NCBI GenBank assembly: GCA_949316235.1
Contig: OX438760.1
Coordinates: 3,288,501 to 3,352,500, forward strand
Direction of reading: 5' to 3'
DNA: 64,000 nt
DNA from: Oegoconia quadripuncta
Taxonomy: Eukaryota > Arthropoda > Insecta > Lepidoptera > Autostichidae
This document shows positions 51,501 to 61,100 of this stretch, piece by piece. The notes below the pieces were generated by a model. It had not been told where the DNA came from, made no database searches, and saw only the letters and a list, made by a program, of their open reading frames with translations. A program made the translations under genes and the position numbers. How positions within the stretch are numbered: the first letter of the stretch is position 1; each line of letters begins with the position of its first letter.

Positions 51501-54255
51501 TCCCTACGAATTCAATGATTGGGTCGCACGTAAAATAATCAAACGATTTTTTTTTACAAATAGCAGCACTGCTTCATAGTCTACAAATAAATGTTCATTA
51601 TTACGACTGATATTCGGTCATGGGCATTCATGCGGCATGAATCGCGCAGATCTCGTAATGCAGTGGCCATTTTATAGCAAATCATTCAAATAGCAACGCA
51701 GTTTGTGTAATCGTAATAATAACCTTGAATGAATGATAACTCGAAAATTACTTTCATTCTCGTCTCGTGTGGAGTTCACCTCTGACGTACGAACGACGTC
51801 ATGTGATGAATATAGGTAGGTATTTCTTCAGAGTGAAACGCTATCTTTTTTTTATGCCAACGGATTATCACTTGACTTCGACTTCAATCACACCTGATGT
51901 TAAGTGAAGATGAGGCCGAAGGTGTAAAAGCGTAGGGACCCGGAAACCCCATCTCATTTGGGGAACTGGCTATCTTATCTCCGACAACCGGAACACAACA
52001 TCCTATTAACATTGCTGTTTAGCTGCAGATTTAGATAAGATGGTGGTAGCTAGCCAAGCGGACATTGAAAACGCCCTACCACCAAACAAATTAGTAGTTT
52101 TGTAAAATGTATATTTTCTTTTTGTGCATTAAAGTTTATTGACTCAAATCATAGATATATAGAAGTTTTTTTACCGTAAGGAAAAAATAGGGTAAGTAAG
52201 TGAAATAGAAGTTACTGGCATTGGTAGATTAATTTTTCTTTTCCAAAAAACTTAGAATGTAAGTTCAGCTTTAATAAAAGTTAGATGATTAATTTAATGT
52301 GTATTTGTTACTTCTTAATCGTATTTTTAGATATTTCATATTCGGGCGAATAGTAACCCGTTGTAACTGTAGTATTAATGTAACTCTTTCGAGGTGAACA
52401 ACATTTTTGCCGACAAATGAGGGCTGATAAAAAGTTGTCAATTAATACTTACAAAGTATTTCTTCTTCTTCTTGCTGTTACTGACAATCACTTTGGTCAT
52501 GAAGTTGACATCATTGTTGATCTCCTGTGTGTCCGGCCGACCAATCGGCATCAACTGTTCAAAATAGAATATGTTAGGTGTTGTTCGTTTAAAACAAACG
52601 TAAGTGGGGTAAACCTCTCCCACCTTACGTGATAAGGGCCCTGCCCACTCCCACTTCGACTACTAATCCGCTGGGCTATGTCAGTGACTTTTGTTCTTCT
52701 ACGGACTTCATTCCTGATTCGATCTTCATTTTTTTATGCACAACGAGTTAGCACTTGACCTCAATCACACCTGATGTTAAGTGAAGATGAGACCGAAGGT
52801 GTAAGCGTATTGATCGGGAAGCCCCATCTAACCGGAGCACAACAATGCTATTAACATTACTGTTTGGCGGCAGATTTAGATAAGGTGGTGGTTGCCAGCC
52901 AGGTGGACACTTTAAAATGGCCAACCACCAACCAAACTGAGTACTGAACATGTACCCCTTGGTGATCGAACCTGCGGCCCCCGAATCGTAAACTCAATGT
53001 TGTTTACACGAGCCACGGAGGAGGTTACCTCAAAGTGAATATCCGACTATTGTCCTGCCCATAGCTTGTTGTGACCTTGAGCTTTTTATGGGGCCTATAG
53101 TGAGAGACCACTTGTCAGGGTCATACGTCATCACGTCTTTGACTTGGCTAGACTTTCGTCTTTAAGTACTGAGGTATTTTGGAAGAGACGAGCATCCCGA
53201 GCGCTGCCCATTCGATTTGGACTCGACGATCTCTTGTCCTAAGTACGCGTGCTCATCATTAATGTACTTACGGGGAAATCTGGCGGTTTCTCTATGAATT
53301 TGCACGCCACGTCCATAGTTTCCTCGTCGTTAATCAATAAATTATCATCGATGTCACTTATATTGGGTGGTGTTGACGTCAAATCTTCAGGATCGCTGTT
53401 GAAGATTATACACGTTATTACAATACGTACGCAGTACACAGGTCGATAGTCGAGATTACTTTGCCTAATGAGGATTATACAACACAAAAGACAAAGCGAT
53501 GAAATAATCAATTATATAGATGTTTTCATGAGCAATAACGTAAAAATTCCTAATGACAAATTTTTGAAGTTTTTGTGTTTTGTGATACAAAAACTGACGT
53601 ATATTTTGATGTGTATGTCACAGGCAGATTCTTGAATTAGCCATTCAATTAAAGGCTTAGGTATTGCTGACACTTCCGCTTTAAAAAAAAAACGATACTA
53701 CTAAAAGCAGATTGGTTAGTTTGTGTGTTCTCTGAAACTCCTGCTCAGTTTCCTACAAGAAATGATCGTTTTACACTAGCCTAGCATTGAATGAGGTGTT
53801 GACAATTTAAAAAAGAAACGAAGGTTTCAACGACTGCAAATAGATAGCGTTCTACTAAAGTCAAGTTTCAATCGAAAAAAAAACAGACCTAATTATTAAT
53901 TTGTGGCTTAAATCCTCATTATTTCATCAGCCATGAAAATAATCCCTTGAAATTGATTGATTTAACTGAGTAAATAGTTAACGAATTTTGTCTTTCATTT
54001 TGACACATGACTAAATAAGCGCCATCTGCACACTATTTTTATTATTATCATCTGAAAAAGTCCTCATTGAATTACTTATTCAATAATCTGTTATAAAATT
54101 ATTTTGTTATTGTTATTTGTAAATTAAATTGTTATTCCCTCCTTTATCCTGTTTGTAACACTGACTAAAACTCACATGAGGCAGGCGCCGAGATGAGGAT
54201 CGTGGACGACATTGTCCTGTGATGACGTCACCTCCTCGTGTTTAATTATTGGAAG
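45339..54255 (-). CDS. p53: p53 tumour-suppressor family protein, segment A (nine exons)
   Basis: Sequence-specific nuclear transcription factor of the DNA-damage/apoptosis response. Nine minus-strand exons (54176-54255, 53272-53395, 52453-52554, 50863-51055, 48781-48883, 48392-48529, 46980-47166, 45339-45524, with the first possibly preceded by others) join in perfect phase to about 370 residues. Order: acidic, Pro/Ser/Thr N-terminus; DNA-binding domain (KPMFIRSTVIFAQ; zinc ligands CRQH and CCMNSC; GINRR; KVSASPIRD); basic KRPGAGAPPRGKRVKLE likely nuclear signal; helical C-terminal exon. The residues matching human C176, H179, C238, C242, R248, P278, R280 and D281 are present; R273 is Lys and C275/C277 are Ser. 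No ATG was found for the first exon, whose phase-0 start fits onto segment B. Introns are packed with SINEs but no exon is damaged. (Eight exons are certain as listed; I count the unidentified start exon as the ninth.). Confidence 0.9.
45725..45890 (+). repeat. Repeat family E, copy 2 (p53 A intron)
   Basis: 'cataaaagttccgggctcatg' to 'aagtcaactaatcgccggttgctcagtcg', as at 33230-33430. Confidence 0.7.
45900..46034 (+). mobile_element. Non-autonomous Helitron, 3' part (p53 A intron)
   Basis: 'tatcccgataaagtgtgtagttcccgcgggataaac' and the terminus 'caggcggagctgcgggtacaaagctag' at 46034 followed by T; same family as 30160-30369. Confidence 0.7.
46082..46178 (+). repeat. Short minisatellite, AGTGCCCCTT..AAGTGGA
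   Basis: Three imperfect units, 'agtgccccttgagataagtgga', 'agtgcccattgaagcaagtgga', 'agtgccccttaacataagtgga', then a decayed fourth. Confidence 0.8.
46510..46600 (+). repeat. tRNA-like SINE head fragment
   Basis: 'gtgctctagtggcaagcgac' (box A-like) and 'ggttttcgaatccggctaag' (box B-like). A different tRNA origin from families 1 and 2. Confidence 0.5.
46980..47166 (-). CDS. p53: p53 A exon: final DNA-contact loop, helix and nuclear signal
   Basis: Acceptor tatcctctcag, donor CCGTCG|gtgagt; starts with one base completing a codon, ends phase 0; 62 codons. Reads GRVYGRRLLKAKVSASPIRD, then MRNDEKRTNGEP and the Arg/Lys/Pro-rich KRPGAGAPPRGKRVKLE. Human counterpart: GRNSFEVRVCACPGRD. Confidence 0.9.
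47322..47462 (+). repeat. SINE family 1, head half (p53 A intron)
   Basis: 'aaaccgcctccgtggctgaatgtaaacaacattgggtttacg' to 'gctagctgccaccatcttatct'. Box B is partly deleted. Confidence 0.8.
47713..48150 (+). repeat. 215-bp tandem duplication of a SINE family 1 body
   Basis: Two units (about 47713-47925 and 47932-48148) start 'agttttcttcctgcaaagtg' and end 'gaacccgtcgtgcataa'. They differ at very few bases (for example gttattagc versus gttaatagc), so the duplication is recent. Neither has the tRNA head. Confidence 0.92.
48392..48529 (-). CDS. p53: p53 A exon: second zinc half-site and INRR
   Basis: Acceptor tgtcatgcag, donor AGCAC|gtgagt; phases 2 in and 2 out, 138 nt, the same length as the segment B counterpart. 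Reads YSVLVEFPMDSPGPFTHAYN, FCCMNSCSTGINRRS and IAIVFDLEDS. C-x3-C supplies two zinc ligands; INRR holds the minor-groove arginine. Confidence 0.94.
48781..48883 (-). CDS. p53: p53 A exon: middle of the DNA-binding domain
   Basis: Acceptor gttaccag, donor TCTTG|gtaagg. Reads ILNQPHILGNVLLSTRELGT then AGLYYCGSDRPDSW. Same ending as the segment B exon (VYYCGSSRPDTW) and the same phases (1 in, 2 out). Confidence 0.9.
48965..49078 (+). repeat. SINE family 1, head fragment (p53 A intron)
   Basis: 'aaaccgcctccgtggctcaatgtgaac' with box B 'gcaggttcgatccccagcgc', ends at 'gttggtggtaggg'. Confidence 0.8.
49361..49460. other. CpG-rich block with hairpin in a p53 A intron
   Basis: The perfect 13-bp arms 'gcgccgcgccggg' (49371-49383) and 'cccggcgcggcgc' (49401-49413) lie in a dense CpG stretch, unique in this AT-rich window. 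It could be an internal promoter or structural element; nothing shows which. Confidence 0.6.
50150..50385 (+). repeat. SINE family 1, body copy (p53 A intron)
   Basis: 'gtccgcctggctagctaccaccatcttatct' to 'catcaggtgtgattaag' and a poly-A tail at 50373. Tail-to-tail with the next copy. Confidence 0.85.
50400..50622 (-). repeat. SINE family 1, body copy, opposite orientation
   Basis: Reverse orientation of the 50150 copy, truncated before the tRNA head. The two tails are separated by about 20 bp. Confidence 0.85.
50863..51055 (-). CDS. p53: p53 A exon: first zinc half-site
   Basis: Acceptor tctctttccag, phase 0; donor AACAAAG|gtgaat, phase 1; 64 codons. Reads YSDVEKQLYTVVLASFPIEF, KPMFIRSTVIFAQEDQAEQK and VVRCRQHTSQDLPCNK. 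C-R-Q-H matches human C176-P-H-H179. Same exon end phase as segment C exon 1. Confidence 0.94.
51846..52092 (-). repeat. SINE family 1, body copy (p53 A intron)
   Basis: From the poly-T at 51847 through 'caatcacacctgatgttaagtgaagatgagg' to 'cgccctaccacca'. Head missing. Confidence 0.85.
52453..52554 (-). CDS. p53: p53 A exon: start of the DNA-binding domain
   Basis: Acceptor attttgaacag, donor TACTTT|gtaagt, phase 0 both ends, 34 codons. Reads LMPIGRPDTQEINNDVNFMT then KVIVSNSKKKKKYF; this aligns with the first strand of the p53 domain (YGFRLGFL..GTAKSV). Confidence 0.85.
52640..53235 (-). pseudogene. RTE-like LINE C-terminal fragment split by a SINE
   Basis: Minus-strand RTE phrases (SLTIGPIKSSRSQQ-like at 53080, RNEVRRR-like at 52710) lie on both sides of the SINE at 52729-53027, so the SINE inserted into the LINE. 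In a p53 A intron. Confidence 0.65.
52729..53027 (-). repeat. SINE family 1, full copy inserted in the RTE fragment
   Basis: Complete from head ('aacctcctccgtggctcgtg', box B 'ggttcgatcacc') to the T-rich tail complement at 52730. Confidence 0.85.
53272..53395 (-). CDS. p53: p53 A exon: acidic N-terminal segment
   Basis: Acceptor atcttcaacag, donor TTCCCC|gtaagt; one base then 41 codons, ending phase 0. Reads DPEDLTSTPPNISDIDDNLL and INDEETMDVACKFIEKPPDF. Acidic with hydrophobics, as expected for a transactivation region. Confidence 0.82.
54176..54255 (-). CDS. p53: p53 A exon: most upstream exon of A seen, or linker between B and A
   Basis: Acceptor ttttttag, phase 0; donor CCTCAT|gtgagt, phase 2. 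Reads LPIIKHEEVTSSQDNVVHDP then HLGACL. No ATG. IKHE is a sumoylation-type motif. Phase fits both the next A exon and the last B exon (54990-55119). Confidence 0.65.
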
Positions 54256-54489
54256 CTAAAAAAGAAAAACAGACTATGTACACAAGAACTAATTAATAAA
54301 TTACAAAAAAATAATAAAAGAAAGTAGGAGCAGCAAAGATAACCTATAAACTAGTTGTTTTTATTTATCAAATATTTTAAACGAAAATAACAGAAAAATT
54401 AGGTTTGTAGTGAAGTGTACCTAACTGAACTGAATATTGTGAGTTGTTTTTGAAGTAATAAAATCCAGTTGAAAAAGTTAAATATATTA

Positions 54490-54787
54490 AGATAAATATC
54501 CTTAGACATACACACAGCGCCATCTAGTTCCACAGTAAGCAACTACAGCCTTATTTTGTGGATACCAGATGTTTTTTTTTTTTTTTCAATCTTTATTTAC
54601 CAGATGGTTGATATACTACATAAATACATTTTGATTTCGTAAATAAATACTTATTATAAATGAAAACATCCATCTCGGGTACATATGTCCATATTCATCA
54701 CACAAACATATGCCCCTAACGGAATTCGAACCCGCAACCTTTTGGTATAGTAGTCAGAGTTGCTAACCACTACACCAAACAGGTCGC
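54490..54787 (-). repeat. SINE family 2, full copy
   Basis: Head 'cgacctgtttggtgtagtgg', box B 'gggttcgaattcc', tail to 'gatggcgctgtgtgtatg'. It fills most of the gap between the last B exon and the first A exon. Confidence 0.88.
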
Positions 54788-54989
54788 CATAATTACACAA
54801 AAGAATTAGATTTGCATTAACAAAATGATCAATTAACTAGATATCAATATCAGGCAGGGAAACACTTCACCCACACCTGCGCAGTGTGTACAGATGTCAT
54901 TTGTTTATCTAGTAGAAGTAGGTCATTAAAATGAGACGTTTGTATGGAGTGGCCGGGGTATGATGCCACGTAGGATTGAACTCACTGAC

Positions 54990-55119
54990 CTGTGGCTGCA
55001 GATCGCCTACGGCCTTAGCTTCCTCCGTCAATCCAGCCGCCAACTCGTCCTTCTTCAAGTCCCGGTCGGGCGATGCCGAGACCCGCACACTGATAAATTG
55101 ACGGCCGTACACTTTGCCC
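54990..55119 (-). CDS. p53 B exon: final DNA-contact loop and helix
   Basis: Acceptor atcattgtag, donor CCACAG|gtcagt. One base then 43 codons, ending phase 0. VYGRQFISVRVSASPDRDLK then KDELAAGLTEEAKAVGDLQP. Lacks the basic nuclear-signal stretch of A. Confidence 0.88.
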
Positions 55120-58100
55120 CTACAATGATCAAATTGAAGCTCAAAATTAATCGTTCACACTTCAATCACAGATAGGATGGTAGTACGGACTTCGGACGTA
55201 CTGCAAGGCTCTAATTTCTGCAATAATTGAACAGCCAAAACAACCCGACTTCATTAAGGTTGCCCTTAAAGAAATCGCATAATTATACGCTTAAATCAAA
55301 ATATCTAATTGTACTATGAATTAAGGTACACGCAAAATGAATTCAAAATGTAATAAATGCTTTCTTAAAATAATTGAATTAATATTGATTAATATTTATT
55401 TATTTCACATCATTTTATAATAGCTAAAAATATTAAAACTATATAAAAAAGGTAACTAATATACACAAAAAAAAAATTACAAACTAAACTACCTTTAAAT
55501 AAAAAAATCATCTACGTCAGTGCCGTGGGGCATCGTACCTAGGACGCTGGCAGTATTACTTCTCTGTATCGCAATATTAATGCGTTGAGAGCCAGTCCTA
55601 TATCCAGTATCTAGTTAACAATAGACCTATGATACAAATAAATTTAATAGTAAAGTAATTATAATGTCATAAAACTAAATACATATAAATTACTATACGA
55701 ATGAATCAAATAACAAATACCTAATTAAACTCATACCGATGGTTGAGAATGATAGTGCTCTTTAAGCTCTTCTTAAACACAGGCACGGAAGGACTGTCGC
55801 GAATATCCGCTGGTAATTTATTCCACAACTGTGCAGCACGTACAATGTAAGACTTGAAAAAGAAATTAGAATTGGAAGAGGGATAATGTAGTTTTGGTTA
55901 CACATGTACGCTTGCCTGCCATCTATGTCGAATCACCTTAAAAATCAGTGTATGACTTCTTAGTGTCAGTGCGTCCAATTAAGGGCGTCTTTGGCACAGG
56001 TGCAGGGGCACAGTGGGCAGAAGAGGAAGTGCGCCATGTTTTGTGATGGGGTTCTACAATCGCAGTCAATGAATCCCGACGTCGCCAGGTTTGCTCTGCA
56101 GCGACTGACCCTCAGATTTAACACCTTCCAGGTCGATCACCGCAACTTGTGGATGAGCCGCCAAACTCTGGATGAGCTTGAAAGGATGCTCCCCGCGGGC
56201 ACGGAACCCAGGTTGCGGCCGACTAATTCCAATGGTCCAAAATCCAGATGAGCAACTCCACCAGCTCTTAGCCCCCAGTGTATGACTTTCACCATTAGAT
56301 ATTACGTAAGACTACATAAATGTACGTACGAAAAAATATTTCTGCATTCCCAAAAAATAGCGATAAGCATAACTTAAATTTGAGACATAAGGACAAATTA
56401 GCCACCCCTATGTTCAGACTGAGCAAAGTTAATACATCATTTATGGGACACTGTATACGCTTTTATAACCTTATACCTGAGAATATCATTAATCTAAATG
56501 AAAAACAATTTAAAAACCATGTCAAAACAACATTAACAAAAAAAGGTTATTACAAAATTAGTGACTACCTGAATGACAAAAACGCTTGGTATACTTCGCC
56601 CAGCTCCCAAAAATGATAAAATTGTATTAGTTGTATACTTTTATATATATAAAAAAAAAAGAGAAAAGAAAAGAAAATGATCCTGTGGGTTTCTTGCGCC
56701 GCTTCTTTTCCCACAGATGATTTCCCTTTCCGAAGCGGTGGTAGCTTGGACAGACCGACTGACGGAAAAATGTTTAGCCCTATTTTTATTTCCAATAGAT
56801 TTAAATTGACATTCAACAAATGATATCATGTATCTTACGTTGAAATAAAATGGTTTGAGTTTGAGTTAAAAATACAACAAAACTTACATGCGGTCCTCCA
56901 GTTGGAAGACGACTCCTATCTCGCGACGATTAATTCCACCCGGGCAGGAATTCTTGCAGCCAAAGTTGTACGCGTGCGAGAACGGCCCGGGACCGGCGGT
57001 AGAGAACTCCACTAAGACAGAGTACCTGTGAAACATATTGGTGTGTTAACCCATATATGCCCAGGAGGCCGAAAACGACCCAAAAGTACTTGACTACTTT
57101 CATGGCTCCGTGACTCAATATTTTTATACTAATTTTAATTTTAGCGCCATCTTTCGATAGTTTAAGAAACTATTTTAAAGCCCACTTCGCACTGTTATTG
57201 TTTACAATAATTTTGAAATGACAATTAGGGGTACAAGTTCAAACAAGTTCATTTCGACAAAAAGTTTACGACCGAGCGCATACAAATGTAAGTATTTTAT
57301 GCGTGTTTGTTATAATTACCGTTGACATTGTTATTATAGTAAACTGAATATGTATTTTAGTGTAATATATATAAATTATTGTTTTGGAAAGTCTTTTTCC
57401 TATCGAAATCAGATGAATAATTTCGGTGGGTCGATAACGACCCGGTGGGCACAAACCATGTTTTAAGTATTCTCATATTTTCTTTTCAAGGTCCCGACAC
57501 GTGCTCTCTGCAAGTGAAATTATAGATGCCCTTGAGGCGTTAGATGAAGAGGAAGATGTTCAGGGCATCGACGTGTATTTGGATCCCCCTTCCGGGGGTG
57601 CCATATCGGACGGCGATTCAGGCGAAGAGGACTGTGATAACATAAATCGGTTAAACCGACATCAATTACTCGCTCCAGCTGAGCTGGTAGTTCAACGACG
57701 CCAGGAAGATAGTGATGATGACACTTCCATTGATGAGGTCGCCACCAATTCTAAATCTCAGGTATCTGAACCCACCTCTACGCCAACCAGAATTAGATCT
57801 AGCAGCTCACGGCGTACTTATCCTGTTGAGTCGTCAGTTTCAACAGGTGTTGAAAAACTAACCATTGCCGATTCTGATGAGCGATTGGTTACGAATAGGC
57901 GATCGGCAAGGATCGATAATGAAGCTAGTGGCCCTCAATTAACCCGTGGTACAACAGCACAGCGCAACGTCAGGGCACGTAAGTGGATCAAAAGAGATTT
58001 GCGTTCCCAACACCATGAGTGGTCTTCGCCACCTCCACGAACTGTGATCACACTCACTAATGAAAGTGAACCAATTGAGTTTTTTCGGTTATATTTTAAC

Positions 58101-61100
58101 GATGACGTGATAACGTATATTGTGAGACATTCAGTAATGTACGCTGTTGAAAAGCACAACACAAACTTTTCGCTTTCGGGAGACGAGATGTATTGTTTTA
58201 TGGGTATTTTGATTCTCAGTGGTTATGCGCCTCTGCCTAGAAGACGCATGTACTGGGAATCAAATGAAGATACCCACAATGTTTTGGTATCTAAGTCAAT
58301 GCGCCGTAATCGCTTCGAAGAAATATTTAGATACTTTCATGTAGCAGACAATAGCAACCTACGCAGCAATGACAAGATGGCAAAAATTCGTCCATTATTC
58401 GATATCATGAACGAAAAGTTTCTTATGTATGCTCCCATTGAAAAAAATTTCAGTATTGACGAGTCAATGATACCATATTATGGCCGTCATGGTTGTAAGC
58501 AACATATTCATGGGAAACCGATTCGTTTTGGGTTTAAGGCATGGGTTGCAGCAACTCGCTTAGGATACTGCTTACAAGTTAATTTATATGAAGGACGAAC
58601 AGAAGCGCGAGAGACTGGCTTAGGAGAGCATGTTGTTACCAAATTGACGAATACAATAAAGAACGAATATCCAAATACACAATTTTCAGTGTTTTGCGAC
58701 AATTTTTTTACCTCACCCGGATTACTAAGCACTTTGCAAGAAAACAATGTCAAAATTACTGGCACCGTACGACAAAATAGAGTAGACAAATGTCCACTAA
58801 TGGATATAAAATCCTGTAAAAAGCAAGCCAGAGGATTTTATGACTATAGGTTAGATACAAATGATAAAATTTGCGCTGTACGATGGAATGATAATAGCGT
58901 TGTCACCTTATTATCAAATGAATTTGGAGTACATCCCATTCAAAGAGCTCAACGATATTCAGTCGCTGCTAAACAGAAAATTGATATTGATCAACCAAAC
59001 CTGGTCCATCAATACAACCGATTTATGGGTGGAGTAGATAGATTGGATGCAAATATTGGAGTTTATCGCATTGCAATAAGAGGCAAAAAGTGGTATATAC
59101 CCATTTTGATGTGGTTAATTGACGTCGCCATAAATAATTCTTCTTTACTCGCCAGATCATTAGGGGCAAATGTAGACACAATAGAATTTCGCCGATCCAT
59201 TGCAAGGTCTTTACTTCAGAAATATGGAACTATGAAAACTCAGCCTGGGCCACAGCTAAGGATAAATGCATCTGTGCCTATGTCTATTAGGAAGCATGCG
59301 GCGGATCATATTATTCTGACAGGTCAGATCAGAAGAAGGTGTGCGATGTGTAAAAACAAAACCATTAAAATGTGCCGCAAATGTGACGTTAATTTACATG
59401 ATAAATGTTTTCTAGCATTTCATTCATAACTTCATACGGTCCATGCCATATTTATTTGGCGATACATAACCTGTTTACTTAATAAATAGTAACTGATTAA
59501 TGCCTAATGTGTTTTATTTTGAGTATACTTATTCCAATACTTGTGTACGACCTTATGTGCCCAAGGGGTCATTTTCGACCCACTGAAAAAAAGGTACTTA
59601 ACGGCCTGAAAAACACAAATCACTATTAAAACTCTTCTTCGTGATCATTAATAAGCAACATATGTGAAAATTACAAAAATCGGTAATCAAAAAAGTTCTG
59701 GGCATATATGGGTTAAGGCGATAGACTTTGCCTCCTCGCAAAGGAAACACCTGCACATCTGCTGTGTGAATGTGGCCCGCTAATGCGTAAACGCAATATC
59801 CACCTGGGCAGCCACTTATTACACCCGGATGAGATAAAAACCATCGGTGCCAGGAAAATTATCCAATTCCTCAAAGAGGCAAACCTGAGCAACGAACTGT
59901 AGGTCAGTGGCGATCACAATAGATCGGCAACGGTCGCAGTGATACAGGTCTCCGTTGACCTGCAACAGCCACATACACATACAATACAATAAGGCGATAC
60001 CTCGTACCCAGGATGCTGACGTGGTACCAAATTTAGTGATCGAACGCAAATAATCTCTCTCAAAAACAGATTGAAATACTTAAAAAAATAATTAGACCAA
60101 ACACAAGTGCAATGATATACACGCAACATTAAAGCTGCTAGTGTATTATTATTAATAATTAGCGATCGAATGCAAAAAAAACTGCTGCAGATCGATCCAG
60201 AAAACATAACATGAGTACCTAGGTCCATTCATAGTGCTACCTTACCTGCTCATGTGAACGAACACAGATTCTTTTGCATGAAAAAGAGTTGAAGACGCAC
60301 GCGACGTAGAGTGAAACTGGGATAGTTGCACATTTCGTCCAAGCGAATGAGCAGGACAAATATTACCTCGTGAGACATAAACGTCATGCTACGGGGGCTG
60401 GTTTTATATCAGCTAGATCTTTTATTGACTTCCCTTAGATCAATCTCATATTCAACGATTTGACTCGATTCACGCGACATAATTCTCCGATGCATTTCTG
60501 GTTAAAAATTTCGAATTGATGGATGAAATATTGGGTCTTTACCTATGAAATTGGAGTTTTTTTTCTTCGTTAATCATATGTACCAATTCCTGCGATTTTC
60601 AAAGCTATATCCAAATTTGTTTTTTATTTGGAACATGGAATATTATTTCAAGGTTTCACATGAAGGTTTCATGTGCTTCCCATAATCATTTCTTAGATAC
60701 GCTGAAACTTTTATAAAGCGGTTACTTTTAAAAATTAACACAGCCTATACTTAATGTTATCCGATAATACACACAAAGTTTAGCTAAACTTAGATTTGCC
60801 GTATAAAAATGTTTGTATGGAGAAAACAGTTTTTAATGAAATTCTTCATACAAAACGCCAATTTCATAGGTAAGGACCTAATATTAACCCTTTTATTCTC
60901 GGGATCGATTTCGGACTTGTCGATTCGAATCGATCTGTAGTCGGTTGCTGCATTAGGTTGTAAGCGGATGTCCTACGCTGCGTTTGCCAGTGCGTAGCCT
61001 CTGCTAGTTTTTCGAGCTATGTGCAGTGATACGACAATATCTACTGCAACTCCTTACCAGGTGTCAGGGCGACTGGACCCGCAGTAGTACACGCCAGCAG

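Noticed and set aside
54909..55112. Stand-alone small protein starting MYGRQFISV
   Set aside because: It is the p53 B exon read with an internal ATG-like start and through its splice donor; the exon interpretation fits phase and homology.
57935..59205. Minus-strand open frames within the piggyBac
   Set aside because: Shadows of the transposase ORF on the opposite strand.
59755..59960. Minus-strand open frame with CDRCRSIVIATDLQF
   Set aside because: It overlaps the + strand LINE C-terminus, whose motif order is far more convincing; the minus frame is its shadow.
60240..60295. Possible extra p53 B exon with a gtaagg donor
   Set aside because: Frames give no p53 similarity, and it would fall between two exons that already join in phase.
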